Counted from the stretch's first letter, positions 1 to 8,251 are shown. The stretch: 64,000 nt of DNA from Clostridiales bacterium UBA4039 (GCA_002382805.1 DGAD01000027.1:1-64000), one strand, 5' to 3'. Numbers and translations are program-made. Notes: generated by a model from the letters alone, not told the origin.

Positions 1-18
1 AGTGTCAGACTTGACACT
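1..18. repeat. short inverted repeat before the holin-like gene
   Basis: Seven-base perfect arms (AGTGTCA and TGACACT) surround a four-base loop. No T-run follows at once, so a terminator is not supported. It may be part of the preceding phage-like gene end. Role unknown. Confidence 0.35.
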
Positions 19-44
19 ACCCAAAAACTTTAGGAGGAAGGGAT

Positions 45-269
45 ATGAAAATCAACTGGAAACAGAAGTTAACCAGTCGTAAGTTTTGGATGGCAGTCAC
101 AGGGTTTGTCACAGCAATTCTAACTGCTTTTAATGTGGAGAACCTTACGATAGAACAAGTCGTATCCATTATTTCTGCAAGCAGTGTGTTAATTGCCTAT
201 ATTATTGGTGAGGGCTTAGTGGATGCGAAGAGGGAGAGGGTGAACAAAGATGAATTTACAACCGATTAA
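45..269 (+). CDS. holin-like small membrane protein (phage-type)
   Basis: This 74-residue protein has a basic N-terminus starting MKINWKQKL, two probable membrane segments (about residues 14-30 and 37-55) and a charged C-terminal tail. That build and the start resemble small phage holins of the phi-LC3 type, which let a lytic enzyme reach the cell wall. An AGGAGG ribosome-binding site lies just before the ATG. Its last 20 bases overlap the following M23 peptidase gene, the normal holin-endolysin order. The pair suggests the end of a prophage or a captured lysis module. The family assignment is by resemblance and context. Confidence 0.6.
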   Translation: MKINWKQKLTSRKFWMAVTGFVTAILTAFNVENLTIEQVVSIISASSVLIAYIIGEGLVDAKRERVNKDEFTTD

Positions 270-828
270 CGGAAATATTCACATTACATCACCTTATGGG
301 ATGCGAATAGATCCTATAGACAAAGTAAAAAGGTTTCATAATGGTGTCGATATTCGAACGAATATCGGCACACCGCTTTTGGCGGTAGCAGATGGAGAAG
401 TAATTATATCCAAAGTAAATGGCGGAGGAACTAAGAAGGGGTATGGATATTATATCGTAGTGCAGCATAAAGGGATTGTAACCTTATCAGCGCATTTAAA
501 TCGTTTAGGCTCACCAGTTGGAACATTAGTGAAAAAGGGTCAGGTTATTGGATATACAGGCAATTCTGGAAAGTCAACAGGACCGCATCTACACTTTGAA
601 GTGCATGATACAGATAGAATAACCAATACCTTCTTTAATAGAGATGTAACAGGCAAGATGGCAACAAGTATTAATCCTAAAACTTTCAAATGGGTTCCGG
701 ATTATGTTCAACGCATGATTGACTCTGATTTTGACCGTGTAGATGATTGGGTGGCATTTATTGAGCAGCACAAAAACGACGAAGGAATAGGTAGATTTTT
801 AAAAGAAGCGTTTATGAAGTTAAGCTAA
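250..828 (+). CDS. M23 (LytM-type) peptidase, probable phage endolysin
   Basis: The 192-residue protein carries a peptidase M23 domain over roughly residues 8-135. Zinc-site motifs are visible: HNGVD near residue 31 (HxxxD) and HLHFE near residue 117 (HxH). Such enzymes cut peptide cross-bridges in peptidoglycan. There is no signal peptide, which fits an enzyme exported with the help of the overlapping upstream holin-like protein. The roughly 60-residue C-terminal tail is not recognised and could bind the wall. GAGGGTG precedes the start at a workable distance. A terminator follows at 864-886. It could also be a host morphogenesis enzyme, but the lack of a signal and the holin neighbour favour phage origin. 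Confidence 0.8.
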   Translation: MNLQPINGNIHITSPYGMRIDPIDKVKRFHNGVDIRTNIGTPLLAVADGEVIISKVNGGGTKKGYGYYIVVQHKGIVTLSAHLNRLGSPVGTLVKKGQVIGYTGNSGKSTGPHLHFEVHDTDRITNTFFNRDVTGKMATSINPKTFKWVPDYVQRMIDSDFDRVDDWVAFIEQHKNDEGIGRFLKEAFMKLS

Positions 829-863
829 CATCGAAGGAGACTTAATATGACCCATTAATTGAC

Positions 864-886
864 CTGTCTATTTGGCAGTTTTTTTT
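864..886 (+). terminator. intrinsic terminator after the lysis pair
   Basis: CTGTC and GGCAG form a five-pair stem with one G.U pair around the loop TATTT, followed directly by eight T residues. Confidence 0.6.
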
Positions 887-895
887 GACAATAAA

Positions 896-923
896 TTGAC
901 AACGATATTCTATGTGTTACTAT
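896..923 (+). promoter_or_regulatory. sigma-A promoter for the lipoprotein gene
   Basis: The -35 box TTGACA (896-901) is separated by 16 bases from the -10-like TACTAT (918-923). The start codon is at 958 behind a GAAGAGG ribosome-binding site. Confidence 0.6.
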
Positions 924-957
924 ATAAGCATAAAATATAGAAAGAAGAGGTAAAATC

Positions 958-1485
958 ATGAAAACAAAAAGAGTATTAGCATTATTATTAGCAGTTATGC
1001 TAATCGTATCTGCGTGTGGGGGAAAAGCAAGTGATGAGATTGAGTTGACCATTCCTGCGGATTACATTGGAGAGACAACACAAGAAGAATTAACAGCTGC
1101 GGCTGAAGAAGAAGGCTATTCATCAATTGTACTTAATGAAGATGGTAGTGCGACATATACCATGACCAAGGAACAACATGAAGAAATGTTGGGACAGATG
1201 CGAAGCGAGATGGACGGCGTGATTGATGAGATGATTCAATCCGAAGAATATCCAAACCTTGTTGATATAGAAGTCAATGACAATTATTCAGAGTTCAAAA
1301 TTACAACTAAAAATGAAGAGCCAGATATGGCAGAATCCTTCTTGACGATTTCTTTTTACATGTATGGTGGAATCTATGGAATCTTTAGTGGTGAAGAAGT
1401 AGAAAATATTCAAGTTACATTTATTAATGAAGCAACAGGAGACGTTATTTCAGAATCCAACTCAAGTGAGCTAGGTGCAGAATAA
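958..1485 (+). CDS. putative lipoprotein of unknown function
   Basis: The 175-residue product begins with a basic, hydrophobic signal peptide and a lipobox (VSAC) with the lipidated cysteine at residue 20, so it is probably anchored to the outer face of the membrane. The mature part is acidic and rich in Glu, with no domain that I recognise. Similar small lipoproteins are common in Clostridia. It has its own promoter and is followed, after a short gap, by a MerR regulator with its own promoter, so the two are probably separate units. No transport partner is adjacent. Function not assigned. Confidence 0.7.
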   Translation: MKTKRVLALLLAVMLIVSACGGKASDEIELTIPADYIGETTQEELTAAAEEEGYSSIVLNEDGSATYTMTKEQHEEMLGQMRSEMDGVIDEMIQSEEYPNLVDIEVNDNYSEFKITTKNEEPDMAESFLTISFYMYGGIYGIFSGEEVENIQVTFINEATGDVISESNSSELGAE

Positions 1486-1514
1486 GTTTTTTGAAAAAAA
1501 GATACATAGAATCC

Positions 1515-1545
1515 TTGACTATCACCTTAGGTGTTAGTATATGCT
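1515..1545 (+). promoter_or_regulatory. MerR-type promoter and operator
   Basis: TTGACT (1515-1520) and TATGCT (1540-1545) are 19 bases apart, the long spacer typical of MerR-controlled promoters. The spacer holds a perfect palindrome CACCT-T-AGGTG (1523-1533). This is the expected place for MerR dimer binding, so the downstream regulator probably controls its own gene. Confidence 0.6.
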
Positions 1546-1563
1546 TATCCTGAGGTGATGATT

Positions 1564-2409
1564 ATGTTAATTCATGAAGTAAGTAAACGCACAGGGCTTA
1601 CTAAAAAAGCAATTGAATACTATAGTGCAAAGGGGCTGGTTCAGCCTTCTATCTTAGACAATGGTTATAGAGAATATAGTGAGGAAGATGTTCTTATATT
1701 GGACAAAGTCAGCGTCTTAAGAAAACTTGATGTAGGGATTGAACATATTCGAGAGATACTTGAGGATACGTCAGGCTCAGTCATACAAAATGTGGTGCTG
1801 AAAAAGGAGCTGGATATTCAACGTGACCAAGTCAAAAAAGAACTTCTTGCAAAACTAGGTTCTAACACACCGGAGAGTAATATCAAAGATGCGCTACAAG
1901 CTATTGAACAAGGTAAAACTATTGGAGATAGGTTGTTGGAAGCATTCCCCGGATACTATGGACGGTTTATTTGCCTACACTTTGCGCGGTTTTTAAATGA
2001 ACCGATGGTGACCCATGACCAACAAATGGCGTATGATAAAATTCTAACATTTTTAGATGAGATGCCGCCTTTAGTCATACCAGAAGAACTAGATGCGTAC
2101 ATGACGGAGAATAATAGGGATATATCTGTCGATCAGATCAGTGCTATAATAGAAGATACCCAAAGTGCGATAGAGCATCCTGACAGATTTTTTTCAGAGA
2201 ATAAAGACTTTGTCGAGCGTTATCTGGCATATACATCTTCGGATGAATATAAGGATTCGCCTACGTACAAGCTAATGACACTGATGAAAGAATTTAATAG
2301 TGCAAACGGTTATTATGATGTTTTTATTCCGGCAATGAAGCAGTTAAGTGCTTCATATGCAAGGCATTATCAACAACTTGAGAATGCGAAGGATATGCTT
2401 GACATCTAG
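1564..2409 (+). CDS. MerR-family transcriptional regulator
   Basis: The 281-residue protein starts with a MerR helix-turn-helix and wing (about residues 1-70), including the run that begins LIHEVSKRTGLTKKAIEYYS. A dimerisation helix and a large C-terminal region of about 190 residues follow. I do not recognise that region, and it presumably carries the effector-sensing or protein-contact function. ATG 1564 is preferred: GAGGTG lies six bases upstream of it but abuts the ATG at 1558. The operator-like promoter at 1515-1545 points to autoregulation. There is no adjacent resistance or transport gene transcribed with it, and a bidirectional terminator follows. The effector cannot be told from the sequence. 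Confidence 0.8.
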   Translation: MLIHEVSKRTGLTKKAIEYYSAKGLVQPSILDNGYREYSEEDVLILDKVSVLRKLDVGIEHIREILEDTSGSVIQNVVLKKELDIQRDQVKKELLAKLGSNTPESNIKDALQAIEQGKTIGDRLLEAFPGYYGRFICLHFARFLNEPMVTHDQQMAYDKILTFLDEMPPLVIPEELDAYMTENNRDISVDQISAIIEDTQSAIEHPDRFFSENKDFVERYLAYTSSDEYKDSPTYKLMTLMKEFNSANGYYDVFIPAMKQLSASYARHYQQLENAKDMLDI

Positions 2410-2415
2410 ATAATT

Positions 2416-2460
2416 AAAAGCCCCCAGCAGCGCTTTATATAGCATTGCTGGGGGCTTTTT
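2416..2460. terminator. bidirectional intrinsic terminator
   Basis: A GC-rich stem (AGCCCCCAGCA with TGCTGGGGGCT) is flanked by A residues on the left and a long T-run on the right. It can end both the MerR gene (+) and the PH-domain gene (-). Confidence 0.9.
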
Positions 2461-2461
2461 T

Positions 2462-2836
2462 TTAGCCAAGAACATATGTAGCGATAAGCTGATCTAGCTT
2501 TCGAATATCAACATCTTTTTTGAGATTAAGTTTAAAATGCCCGGACTTTGTCCAAAATTCCATTTCGGTGTTAACGTCCAACATTCCAGGGGCGTTTTCG
2601 CTCGAATACATATCAATAGATTTAAAAGGAATTGAATAGACTTCGACTTTTCTTCCGGTGATACCTTGCTTGTCGGCGATGATAAATCGCTTGTTTGTAA
2701 CAACTGCAACATCACGAATAGTTTTATAAGCGGCGACAGGCTTTTCCCCGGGTACAAGAATCTGTAAGACTTCCGGTGGAATTCGATCAGCCTCTTGGGT
2801 AAATGTCCATGTTAAGATTTCACTAATATTTGCCAT
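2462..2836 (-). CDS. PH-domain protein (bacterial PH, bPH_1-like)
   Basis: The 124-residue protein shows the pattern of bacterial PH-domain proteins: an N-terminal helix, then beta strands with the motif VVTNKRFIIADKQG near residues 46-60 and a C-terminal helix (KLDQLIATYVLG). No membrane segment is seen, so it should be cytoplasmic. The biochemical role of this family is not established. It reads as a single-gene unit with its own promoter and GGAGGAG ribosome-binding site, and shares the terminator at 2416-2460 with the convergent MerR gene. Confidence 0.7.
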   Translation of the reverse strand: MANISEILTWTFTQEADRIPPEVLQILVPGEKPVAAYKTIRDVAVVTNKRFIIADKQGITGRKVEVYSIPFKSIDMYSSENAPGMLDVNTEMEFWTKSGHFKLNLKKDVDIRKLDQLIATYVLG

Positions 2837-2862
2837 AATACTCCTCCATATCTTTTTACATT

Positions 2863-2891
2863 ATTGTAGGACATAAAACTATTTGTGTCCA
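2863..2891 (-). promoter_or_regulatory. promoter for the PH-domain gene
   Basis: On the minus strand TGGACA (2891-2886) and TACAAT (2868-2863) are 17 bases apart, about 30 bases before the start codon. Confidence 0.55.
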
Positions 2892-2945
2892 GTTTGTGTG
2901 TTCATTCTGTTTTATATTTGTGCCGTCTAAAAAACGAATGAAAAG

Positions 2946-3428
2946 TTACTTTATACGATGCAGGGTTAAAGGGTTTTCAAGAGCAAGTAGTTCCTCCTTG
3001 ATATCAAGTCCCCCAGCATATCCTACGAGACGATGGTTGGAGCCAATGACACGATGGCAAGGAATGAAGATCATGAGTGGATTTTTGTTATTGGCCATAC
3101 CTACAGCGCGATATGCTTTTGGATTGTTGATGTCCAATGCAATATCTTTATAGGAACGGGTTTGTCCATAGGGAATCTGCTGTAGCGCGCTCCAAACACG
3201 TTGTTGGAACGCGCTACCTTGTGGAGCGAGGGGAAGGTCAAAAACTTGACGTTCTTTGTTAAAGTATTCACTTAATTGCTGGAATGCGGCGTCAGAGACG
3301 TTGGAGGGTTCATTTGGAATATCTATGTGTGCAACAATAGAGGCAGAGGTAATATTATTATGTTCATATCCAATTCGAAATATTCGCCTATTAAATTGTG
3401 AAAAGGTATAATACGCGTATTTTGGCAT
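2946..3428 (-). CDS. ogt: methylated-DNA--protein-cysteine S-methyltransferase
   Basis: This 160-residue enzyme repairs O6-methylguanine by moving the methyl group to its own cysteine in a suicide reaction. The active-site PCHRV motif is present with the acceptor Cys124, followed by the conserved YAGG segment near residue 136. The DNA-binding helix region (QRVWSALQQIPYGQTRSY, residues 76-93) is typical. The length matches single-domain Ogt; there is no Ada regulatory domain. It is a minus-strand gene lying between the PH-domain gene and the divergently oriented ABC exporter operon. No partner gene is seen. Confidence 0.93.
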   Translation of the reverse strand: MPKYAYYTFSQFNRRIFRIGYEHNNITSASIVAHIDIPNEPSNVSDAAFQQLSEYFNKERQVFDLPLAPQGSAFQQRVWSALQQIPYGQTRSYKDIALDINNPKAYRAVGMANNKNPLMIFIPCHRVIGSNHRLVGYAGGLDIKEELLALENPLTLHRIK

Positions 3429-3572
3429 AGGTAGCTGTCCTTTCCGTGCGGGTGTATTGTAAAAAGTTATGCTTCCAATATAGCATATATTTACCGCGTT
3501 ATGAAGATAGAGACTGTTAATTGGTATAAAAAAATGTATTGTTAAGACATATTAAGCTATATTTAATGCAAT

Positions 3573-3578
3573 TATAAT
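3573..3578 (+). promoter_or_regulatory. probable -10 box before the ABC exporter operon
   Basis: A TATAAT sequence lies about 80 bases upstream of the ATPase start in the AT-rich gap 3429-3659. I see no good -35 at standard spacing, so the promoter may need an activator or lie elsewhere. Confidence 0.35.
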
Positions 3579-3659
3579 GGAAAAAAACCATAATAGATTG
3601 TAATATAGTACTCAAGAGAAAATGCTATTGTAACATTAGGGAAGAGTAAGGTGATAAAA

Positions 3660-4418
3660 ATGCTTCAAATTAATGGATTAGGAAAAACATACGGATCGGG
3701 GCAAGTCGCTGTAAAGGCTCTTCGAGGTATTGATTTAACGGTTACAGAAGGTGAGTTTGTATCAATTATGGGACCTTCCGGTTCGGGAAAATCAACCTTG
3801 ATGAATATTGTCGGATGCTTGGATAAATCGACATATGGAACATATATGTTAGATTCTGTGGATGTATCCAAGCTCAATGAAAATGAATTGGCAGCGATTC
3901 GAAATAAAAAGATAGGCTTTGTCTTTCAGTCATTCAATTTATTGCCAAGAATTTCGGCGCTCAAAAATGTAGAATTACCCATGATCTATGCTGGCGTTCA
4001 TCACAAAGAACGGCGAGAGCGTGCGGTTGAAGCGTTAAAGCGTGTAGGATTAGAAGCTAGAATGGACCATAAGCCCAATGAGATGTCGGGAGGACAAAAA
4101 CAGAGGGTCGCCATTGCAAGAGCTTTGGTCAATAGTCCGGCAATTATTTTGGCAGATGAGCCAACAGGGAACCTAGATTCCGTTTCCTCAGAAGAGATTA
4201 TGGAGATTTTCCAACAGTTAAATCAAGAAGGCGTTACGGTTCTAATCGTAACCCATGAACCGGACATTGCTGATCATACCCATCGTATTGTAACGTTTGA
4301 AGATGGATTGTTAATTAGTGATCAAAGGGTGGAATTGCCCTTAGATGCCCGAGAAATACTTAAAGAAAAACAACGTATGCTTAATGCATCGTTAAAAGGA
4401 GGAGAACACGATGAGTGA
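3660..4418 (+). CDS. ABC exporter ATPase (MacB/LolD/YknY type)
   Basis: The 252-residue ATPase has Walker A GPSGSGKST near residue 38, a Q-loop in VFQSFNLLPR, the signature MSGGQKQRVAIARAL and Walker B IILADEPTGNLDS with the H-loop in VTHEPDIA. This matches the small ATPases that drive MacB/FtsX-type permeases. ATG 3660 is chosen because AAGGTG lies six bases before it; a GTG at 3651 overlaps that site. The stop overlaps the next start by eight bases. The operon order ATPase, Yip1 protein, adaptor, permease indicates one tripartite exporter. The substrate is unknown; peptide or antibiotic export is typical of the family. Confidence 0.9.
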   Translation: MLQINGLGKTYGSGQVAVKALRGIDLTVTEGEFVSIMGPSGSGKSTLMNIVGCLDKSTYGTYMLDSVDVSKLNENELAAIRNKKIGFVFQSFNLLPRISALKNVELPMIYAGVHHKERRERAVEALKRVGLEARMDHKPNEMSGGQKQRVAIARALVNSPAIILADEPTGNLDSVSSEEIMEIFQQLNQEGVTVLIVTHEPDIADHTHRIVTFEDGLLISDQRVELPLDAREILKEKQRMLNASLKGGEHDE

Positions 4419-5184
4419 ATTTAATGACAAAGAAAGCGCAAACGAAAATACAAATGCGGTAGCTGATGTAGACCTGAATGAAGAATATGTTCAAATGAAT
4501 GGGTTCCAAAAGGCGATAGGAATAATCACATCACCCAAAAAGACATTGTTATCCTTAAGTGTTAAGTCTAGCTATGTGATTCCAATCATATTAATTATCA
4601 TAGTTCCTATTTTGCACTTTTTCCTTGCATGGTCCGGTTATGAGAAGATGATGATTGAAAGCTTGGAGATGGGGTTTGTGGGAACGGGAGTAGAGGTTAC
4701 ACCAGAGCTGATTAATATGCAATTAAATATTAGCAAATGGGCAATGGTTTTAATAGCAGTACTTGGAGGGTTAGGTGGTGCTGCATTTGGCGCATTATAT
4801 TATTTTGTTGCAGCAAAGATTGCAAAATCAGACGTATCCTATGGCCGCTTGTTTTCCGTACAACTACATGTTGCAATTATTGGATTGCTTTCATATATAA
4901 TACTAACCATTCTTGTGGTTCTAGGCAATCCGGCAGTAGCATACACTAGCTTAGCGATGGTTTTACCGCAATCAATGCAAACGACATTTATCGGTGGATT
5001 GTTATCGCCCATTGAATTTTTTGGAATTTGGTCGTTGATTGTGATGTATTATGGCATGCGTATTGTCGCTAAAGTGAGTAAAAAAGCAGCATTAATTTCT
5101 GTTATTGTTGCACTTTTGGCAAGTATGCTATTTACAGGAGCGACTTTAGGACTTACTACAGCAATGACTGGAATGATGGGATAG
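4411..5184 (+). CDS. Yip1-family membrane protein in the exporter operon
   Basis: The 257-residue protein has an acidic cytoplasmic N-terminus (about 45 residues) and four to five hydrophobic segments, near residues 55-78, 110-133, 145-170, 185-215 and 223-250. The organisation and the start QKAIGIITSPKKTLLSL fit the Yip1 domain family. It overlaps the ATPase gene by eight bases and is followed eight bases later by the adaptor gene, so translation is coupled. The role of Yip1 proteins in bacterial exporters is not established; help in assembly or membrane placement is only an inference. Confidence 0.7.
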   Translation: MSEFNDKESANENTNAVADVDLNEEYVQMNGFQKAIGIITSPKKTLLSLSVKSSYVIPIILIIIVPILHFFLAWSGYEKMMIESLEMGFVGTGVEVTPELINMQLNISKWAMVLIAVLGGLGGAAFGALYYFVAAKIAKSDVSYGRLFSVQLHVAIIGLLSYIILTILVVLGNPAVAYTSLAMVLPQSMQTTFIGGLLSPIEFFGIWSLIVMYYGMRIVAKVSKKAALISVIVALLASMLFTGATLGLTTAMTGMMG

Positions 5185-5192
5185 GTGATTTG

Positions 5193-6554
5193 ATGAAAAA
5201 GAAAGTAATTATTGGAATTGGTGCTGGGATCGTTTTAACAGCAATTATTGGAATAAGTGTATGGCGTCAGAACATGAACGGTGATGGCGGAGGTTTTGGA
5301 GGTAAGGAACAACCTGTAACAACTCAGACGGTTAATGTACAAGAGATTACGTCTACAGTGTCCGTGACAGGTGTTGCCAAAGAAGCATTAAAACAAGAGA
5401 TGCAAGCAAAAGAAGTGCTTGAAATTACTAAAGTCAATAATGAAAAAGGGGATATCGTCAAAAAAGGTGATGTGTTGTTTGAAGTGGATGTTAAACCCCT
5501 TGAAGATGAATTAGAAAAGCTTAAATTAAACCAAGAGCGTGAATATTTACAACTAAGTCGCTTAAGCTCAGAGAGTAACGTATCTGGAGTTGAAAGTGCA
5601 AAAATTAGTAATGAGTTATCAAGATTAACATACGAAGCAGCGCAAAAGGAAGTGGCTACACAAGAAAAAGAATACAAAAAGCATCAAGAATTATATGGAG
5701 CAGGGATTATCTCAGAGGCAGAACTAGATACAGCAAAGGCCAATTTAGATAATGCGAAGACCCAATTAAATAATGCACAGTTAAACCTAGAACAAAGTCA
5801 GGTAAGTGTACGCGAGATTCAATCAACGACAGCAAACACCAATCAAGCCAAAGATTTTGATATTCGAGCACAACGCTTAGCGTTAGAAAGTATTGATCTT
5901 GATATTGCCAACTTAGAAGAACGCGTAGAAGAATATCGTACATTTGGAGAAGCTAAAATTGATGGTATTGTATCTGAGATGGATGTACATGAAGGGGATT
6001 TTCTAGAGGTTCAAGAGCCAATGGCAACAATTATTTCGGATGAAGAAATTATCATAGAAGCAAATATTCGTGAATATGATATTCGAGAGATTCGTATTGG
6101 TCAAGAGGTTCTAATAACAGGAGATGCAATTGATGAATCTGTTGAGGTAAAAGGGCGTGTGCAATACATTGCTCCGGTTGCAGCTAAAGCTATTATAAAT
6201 GGGCGTGAGTCAACCTCAATCTTGGTTGAAATCGTTGTTGAACAAGGCGTTGAAGAAGTAAAGCCTGGCTATACTGTAGAGTGTGAGATTACAACTTTGA
6301 AAAATGAAGAGGCCATCGTCATCTCATATGAAATGTTCGCACGTGAAAAAGACGGAGAAAAAACGGTGTTCGTAGTTAATGAGGACAATGTGTTGGAAGA
6401 ACGCGTAGTTGAAGTGGGAATTACTTCTGATTTTGATGCAGAAATCACGTCAGGAATCGAAAAAAATGAGCGCGTAGTTGTAAATCCGTCAATGTTACTA
6501 CATGATGGAATGAAGGTATCCGTAAATGAGCGAACGGTGGAAGAAGGGAACTAA
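5193..6554 (+). CDS. membrane-fusion/HlyD-type adaptor of an ABC exporter
   Basis: The 453-residue protein has an N-terminal membrane anchor (residues 4-24), a glycine-rich linker, split lipoyl-like halves (around residues 70-100 and 250-285), a long helical hairpin between them (about 110-240, Glu/Gln/Lys-rich) and beta-barrel domains to the end. This is the MacA/YknX plan. ATG 5193 is preferred over TTG 5190 because AGGTGAT is correctly spaced. In Gram-positive bacteria such adaptors work outside the membrane with MacB-like permeases. The next gene starts immediately after the stop. Confidence 0.88.
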   Translation: MKKKVIIGIGAGIVLTAIIGISVWRQNMNGDGGGFGGKEQPVTTQTVNVQEITSTVSVTGVAKEALKQEMQAKEVLEITKVNNEKGDIVKKGDVLFEVDVKPLEDELEKLKLNQEREYLQLSRLSSESNVSGVESAKISNELSRLTYEAAQKEVATQEKEYKKHQELYGAGIISEAELDTAKANLDNAKTQLNNAQLNLEQSQVSVREIQSTTANTNQAKDFDIRAQRLALESIDLDIANLEERVEEYRTFGEAKIDGIVSEMDVHEGDFLEVQEPMATIISDEEIIIEANIREYDIREIRIGQEVLITGDAIDESVEVKGRVQYIAPVAAKAIINGRESTSILVEIVVEQGVEEVKPGYTVECEITTLKNEEAIVISYEMFAREKDGEKTVFVVNEDNVLEERVVEVGITSDFDAEITSGIEKNERVVVNPSMLLHDGMKVSVNERTVEEGN

Positions 6555-7766
6555 ATGCATTTAACAGAGAATTTTAAGCAAGCATTTTTGAGTTTGTCCA
6601 CAAACAAGTTAAGATCAATTTTAACCATGCTTGGCATTATTATGGGGGTTTTTTCTGTGGTCGCCATACTAGCAATCAGTAATGCAGCCAAGGTTTTTAT
6701 GTTAGATGAGTTCAACAAAATGGGGGCTAATTCAATTATCATACAAAACATGTCATCCAACGGTGAAGAGCTTGAAGAGCGGGATCGACTAACGATGGAC
6801 GACCTTTATAAGATTAAAGAAGGGGTTGCTGAAGTTGAATTTGTAACAGCGGCACAAGTGTTTTATTCGGATATTCGTGTAGAAGATGGGTATCAATCCG
6901 CATATGTGACAGGAGCAACCCATGAGTATCCAAATTTTCAAGCGATGGAATTTGTACATGGTCGTTTTCTTTCAGCAGAGGATATTGAGGGACAGCGTAG
7001 AGTTATTGTTGTTCCGGACACGTATGCGAAGGAGCACTTTGGGCGAACAGATATTATTGGCGAAGAAGTGACAATCACCAACTATTATGGAGAACTGCTG
7101 AAGCTTCGTGTTATAGGAGTCCTAAGTACCGAAGATAATCTGTTTTCTTCAATGATGGAAGGGATGCCGGTTGAAGTTGTTGTTCCTGTAAGCTTGACTC
7201 AAGCATTCTTTGACAGTGATACTGTGGATCAAATACAAGTATCGGTTTTTCAAGGGACCAATCTGAAAGAGGCCGGAGAAAAGATTGTGCGTTTGCTAGA
7301 GTTTGTCAATCAAAATGAAGACAAATATATGGCGACCAGCATTGAAGATATTCAAAAATCTGTTGGTAGTGTATTAGATGTTATTTCAATGATTTTTGTT
7401 GTCATTGCCGTCATTACTCTAGTGGTTGGAGGAATAGGCATTATCAACATTTTGTTGGTTTCTGTAACAGAACGTATTCGAGAAATCGGTCTGCGAAAAG
7501 CCATTGGTGCTAAGAAGCGGGATATCATCATGCAGTTTTTGACAGAGTCAATCATGATGACTGGTTTTAGTGGATTGATTGGTATCATACTTGGTTTAAT
7601 TACGGGAGGTATCATATCTGCACTTATAAAAATCCCGCCGGTTGTGGATTTGAAAACCGTCATGTTTACCTTTACAGGATCGATTGTTTTAGGAATTGTC
7701 TTTGGAGTATATCCGGCAAAAAAAGCAGCAGATCTTGATCCGATTGAATCTTTACGATATGAGTAG
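6555..7766 (+). CDS. MacB/FtsX-type ABC exporter permease
   Basis: The 403-residue permease has the MacB layout: an N-terminal membrane helix (about 20-45), a large extracytoplasmic MacB periplasmic-core-like domain (about 46-265), then three C-terminal helices (about 280-305, 328-352, 365-388). The cytoplasmic loop after the second helix has the family pattern RIREIGLRKAIGAKKRDI, and the end carries PAKKAADLDPIESLRYE, a typical MacB tail. The ATG follows the adaptor stop with no gap, and a terminator closes the operon. It should use the ATPase encoded at 3660. Substrate unknown. Confidence 0.9.
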   Translation: MHLTENFKQAFLSLSTNKLRSILTMLGIIMGVFSVVAILAISNAAKVFMLDEFNKMGANSIIIQNMSSNGEELEERDRLTMDDLYKIKEGVAEVEFVTAAQVFYSDIRVEDGYQSAYVTGATHEYPNFQAMEFVHGRFLSAEDIEGQRRVIVVPDTYAKEHFGRTDIIGEEVTITNYYGELLKLRVIGVLSTEDNLFSSMMEGMPVEVVVPVSLTQAFFDSDTVDQIQVSVFQGTNLKEAGEKIVRLLEFVNQNEDKYMATSIEDIQKSVGSVLDVISMIFVVIAVITLVVGGIGIINILLVSVTERIREIGLRKAIGAKKRDIIMQFLTESIMMTGFSGLIGIILGLITGGIISALIKIPPVVDLKTVMFTFTGSIVLGIVFGVYPAKKAADLDPIESLRYE

Positions 7767-7773
7767 ATAATGT

Positions 7774-7805
7774 AAAAGGAATAGCTTTTGGCTATTCCTT
7801 TTTTT
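7774..7805. terminator. bidirectional terminator between the exporter and CYTH genes
   Basis: GGAATAGC and GCTATTCC pair around a five-base loop, flanked by AAAA on the left and eight T residues on the right. The 3' end of the CYTH gene overlaps this hairpin. Confidence 0.85.
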
Positions 7806-8238
7806 GACTTAAAAAACTATTATGATAACGCTTGTCGTTGGTGACGTCTTCGCCAAACCAGTCTGGAGGGATAAACGTCTCAGCAGCATGGCGTGTATCA
7901 AATTCAACTTCAGCTAATTGCAGGCCATCATAATCATCATGAAACAAATCCAGTTCAATCGTATAATCTATATACGCAATATAATAACGCGTTTTATGAA
8001 TAATTAGTCCTTCAACTTTCAAAGACAAATGCTCAAACTCCTCCCGGCTTATTTCGAGTTCATGTTCTTCACGCTCTAATAGCCCCTTGCCTTTAATGGT
8101 TAATATGTACTGGTTGTCTATCTGTCGTATACGGATAACGGGAAATGTTGATATGTAGCCTTGCTTAATTTGTCGATGGGGATAACTGGCCAAATTATCC
8201 GGAAGTTTTGGGATAAGATATTTTTTTTCGATTTCCAT
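7792..8238 (-). CDS. CYTH-domain protein (adenylate cyclase/thiamine triphosphatase superfamily)
   Basis: The 148-residue protein starts with the CYTH hallmark EIEKKY (ExExK pattern) and keeps further charged strands of the triphosphate tunnel: RIRQ near residue 36, LTIKGKG near 46, a HKTRYY strand near 81, the acidic LDLF and LAEVEF strands near 97 and 110, and a basic NDKRYHN end. These enzymes act on triphosphates such as inorganic triphosphate or nucleotides with a metal ion. The specific substrate cannot be told. It is a single gene with an AAGGAG site. Its last codons fold into the terminator shared with the exporter operon. Confidence 0.8.
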   Translation of the reverse strand: MEIEKKYLIPKLPDNLASYPHRQIKQGYISTFPVIRIRQIDNQYILTIKGKGLLEREEHELEISREEFEHLSLKVEGLIIHKTRYYIAYIDYTIELDLFHDDYDGLQLAEVEFDTRHAAETFIPPDWFGEDVTNDKRYHNSFLSQKKE

Positions 8239-8251
8239 AAGAGTGAACTCC

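Noticed and set aside
2896..3153. Plus-strand frame opposite ogt
   Set aside because: It is antisense to the conserved active-site part of ogt and has no family features.
5324..5943. Minus-strand frames opposite the adaptor gene
   Set aside because: Ser/Leu-rich products expected from the reverse strand of Glu/Lys-rich coiled-coil coding DNA; no ribosome-binding sites.
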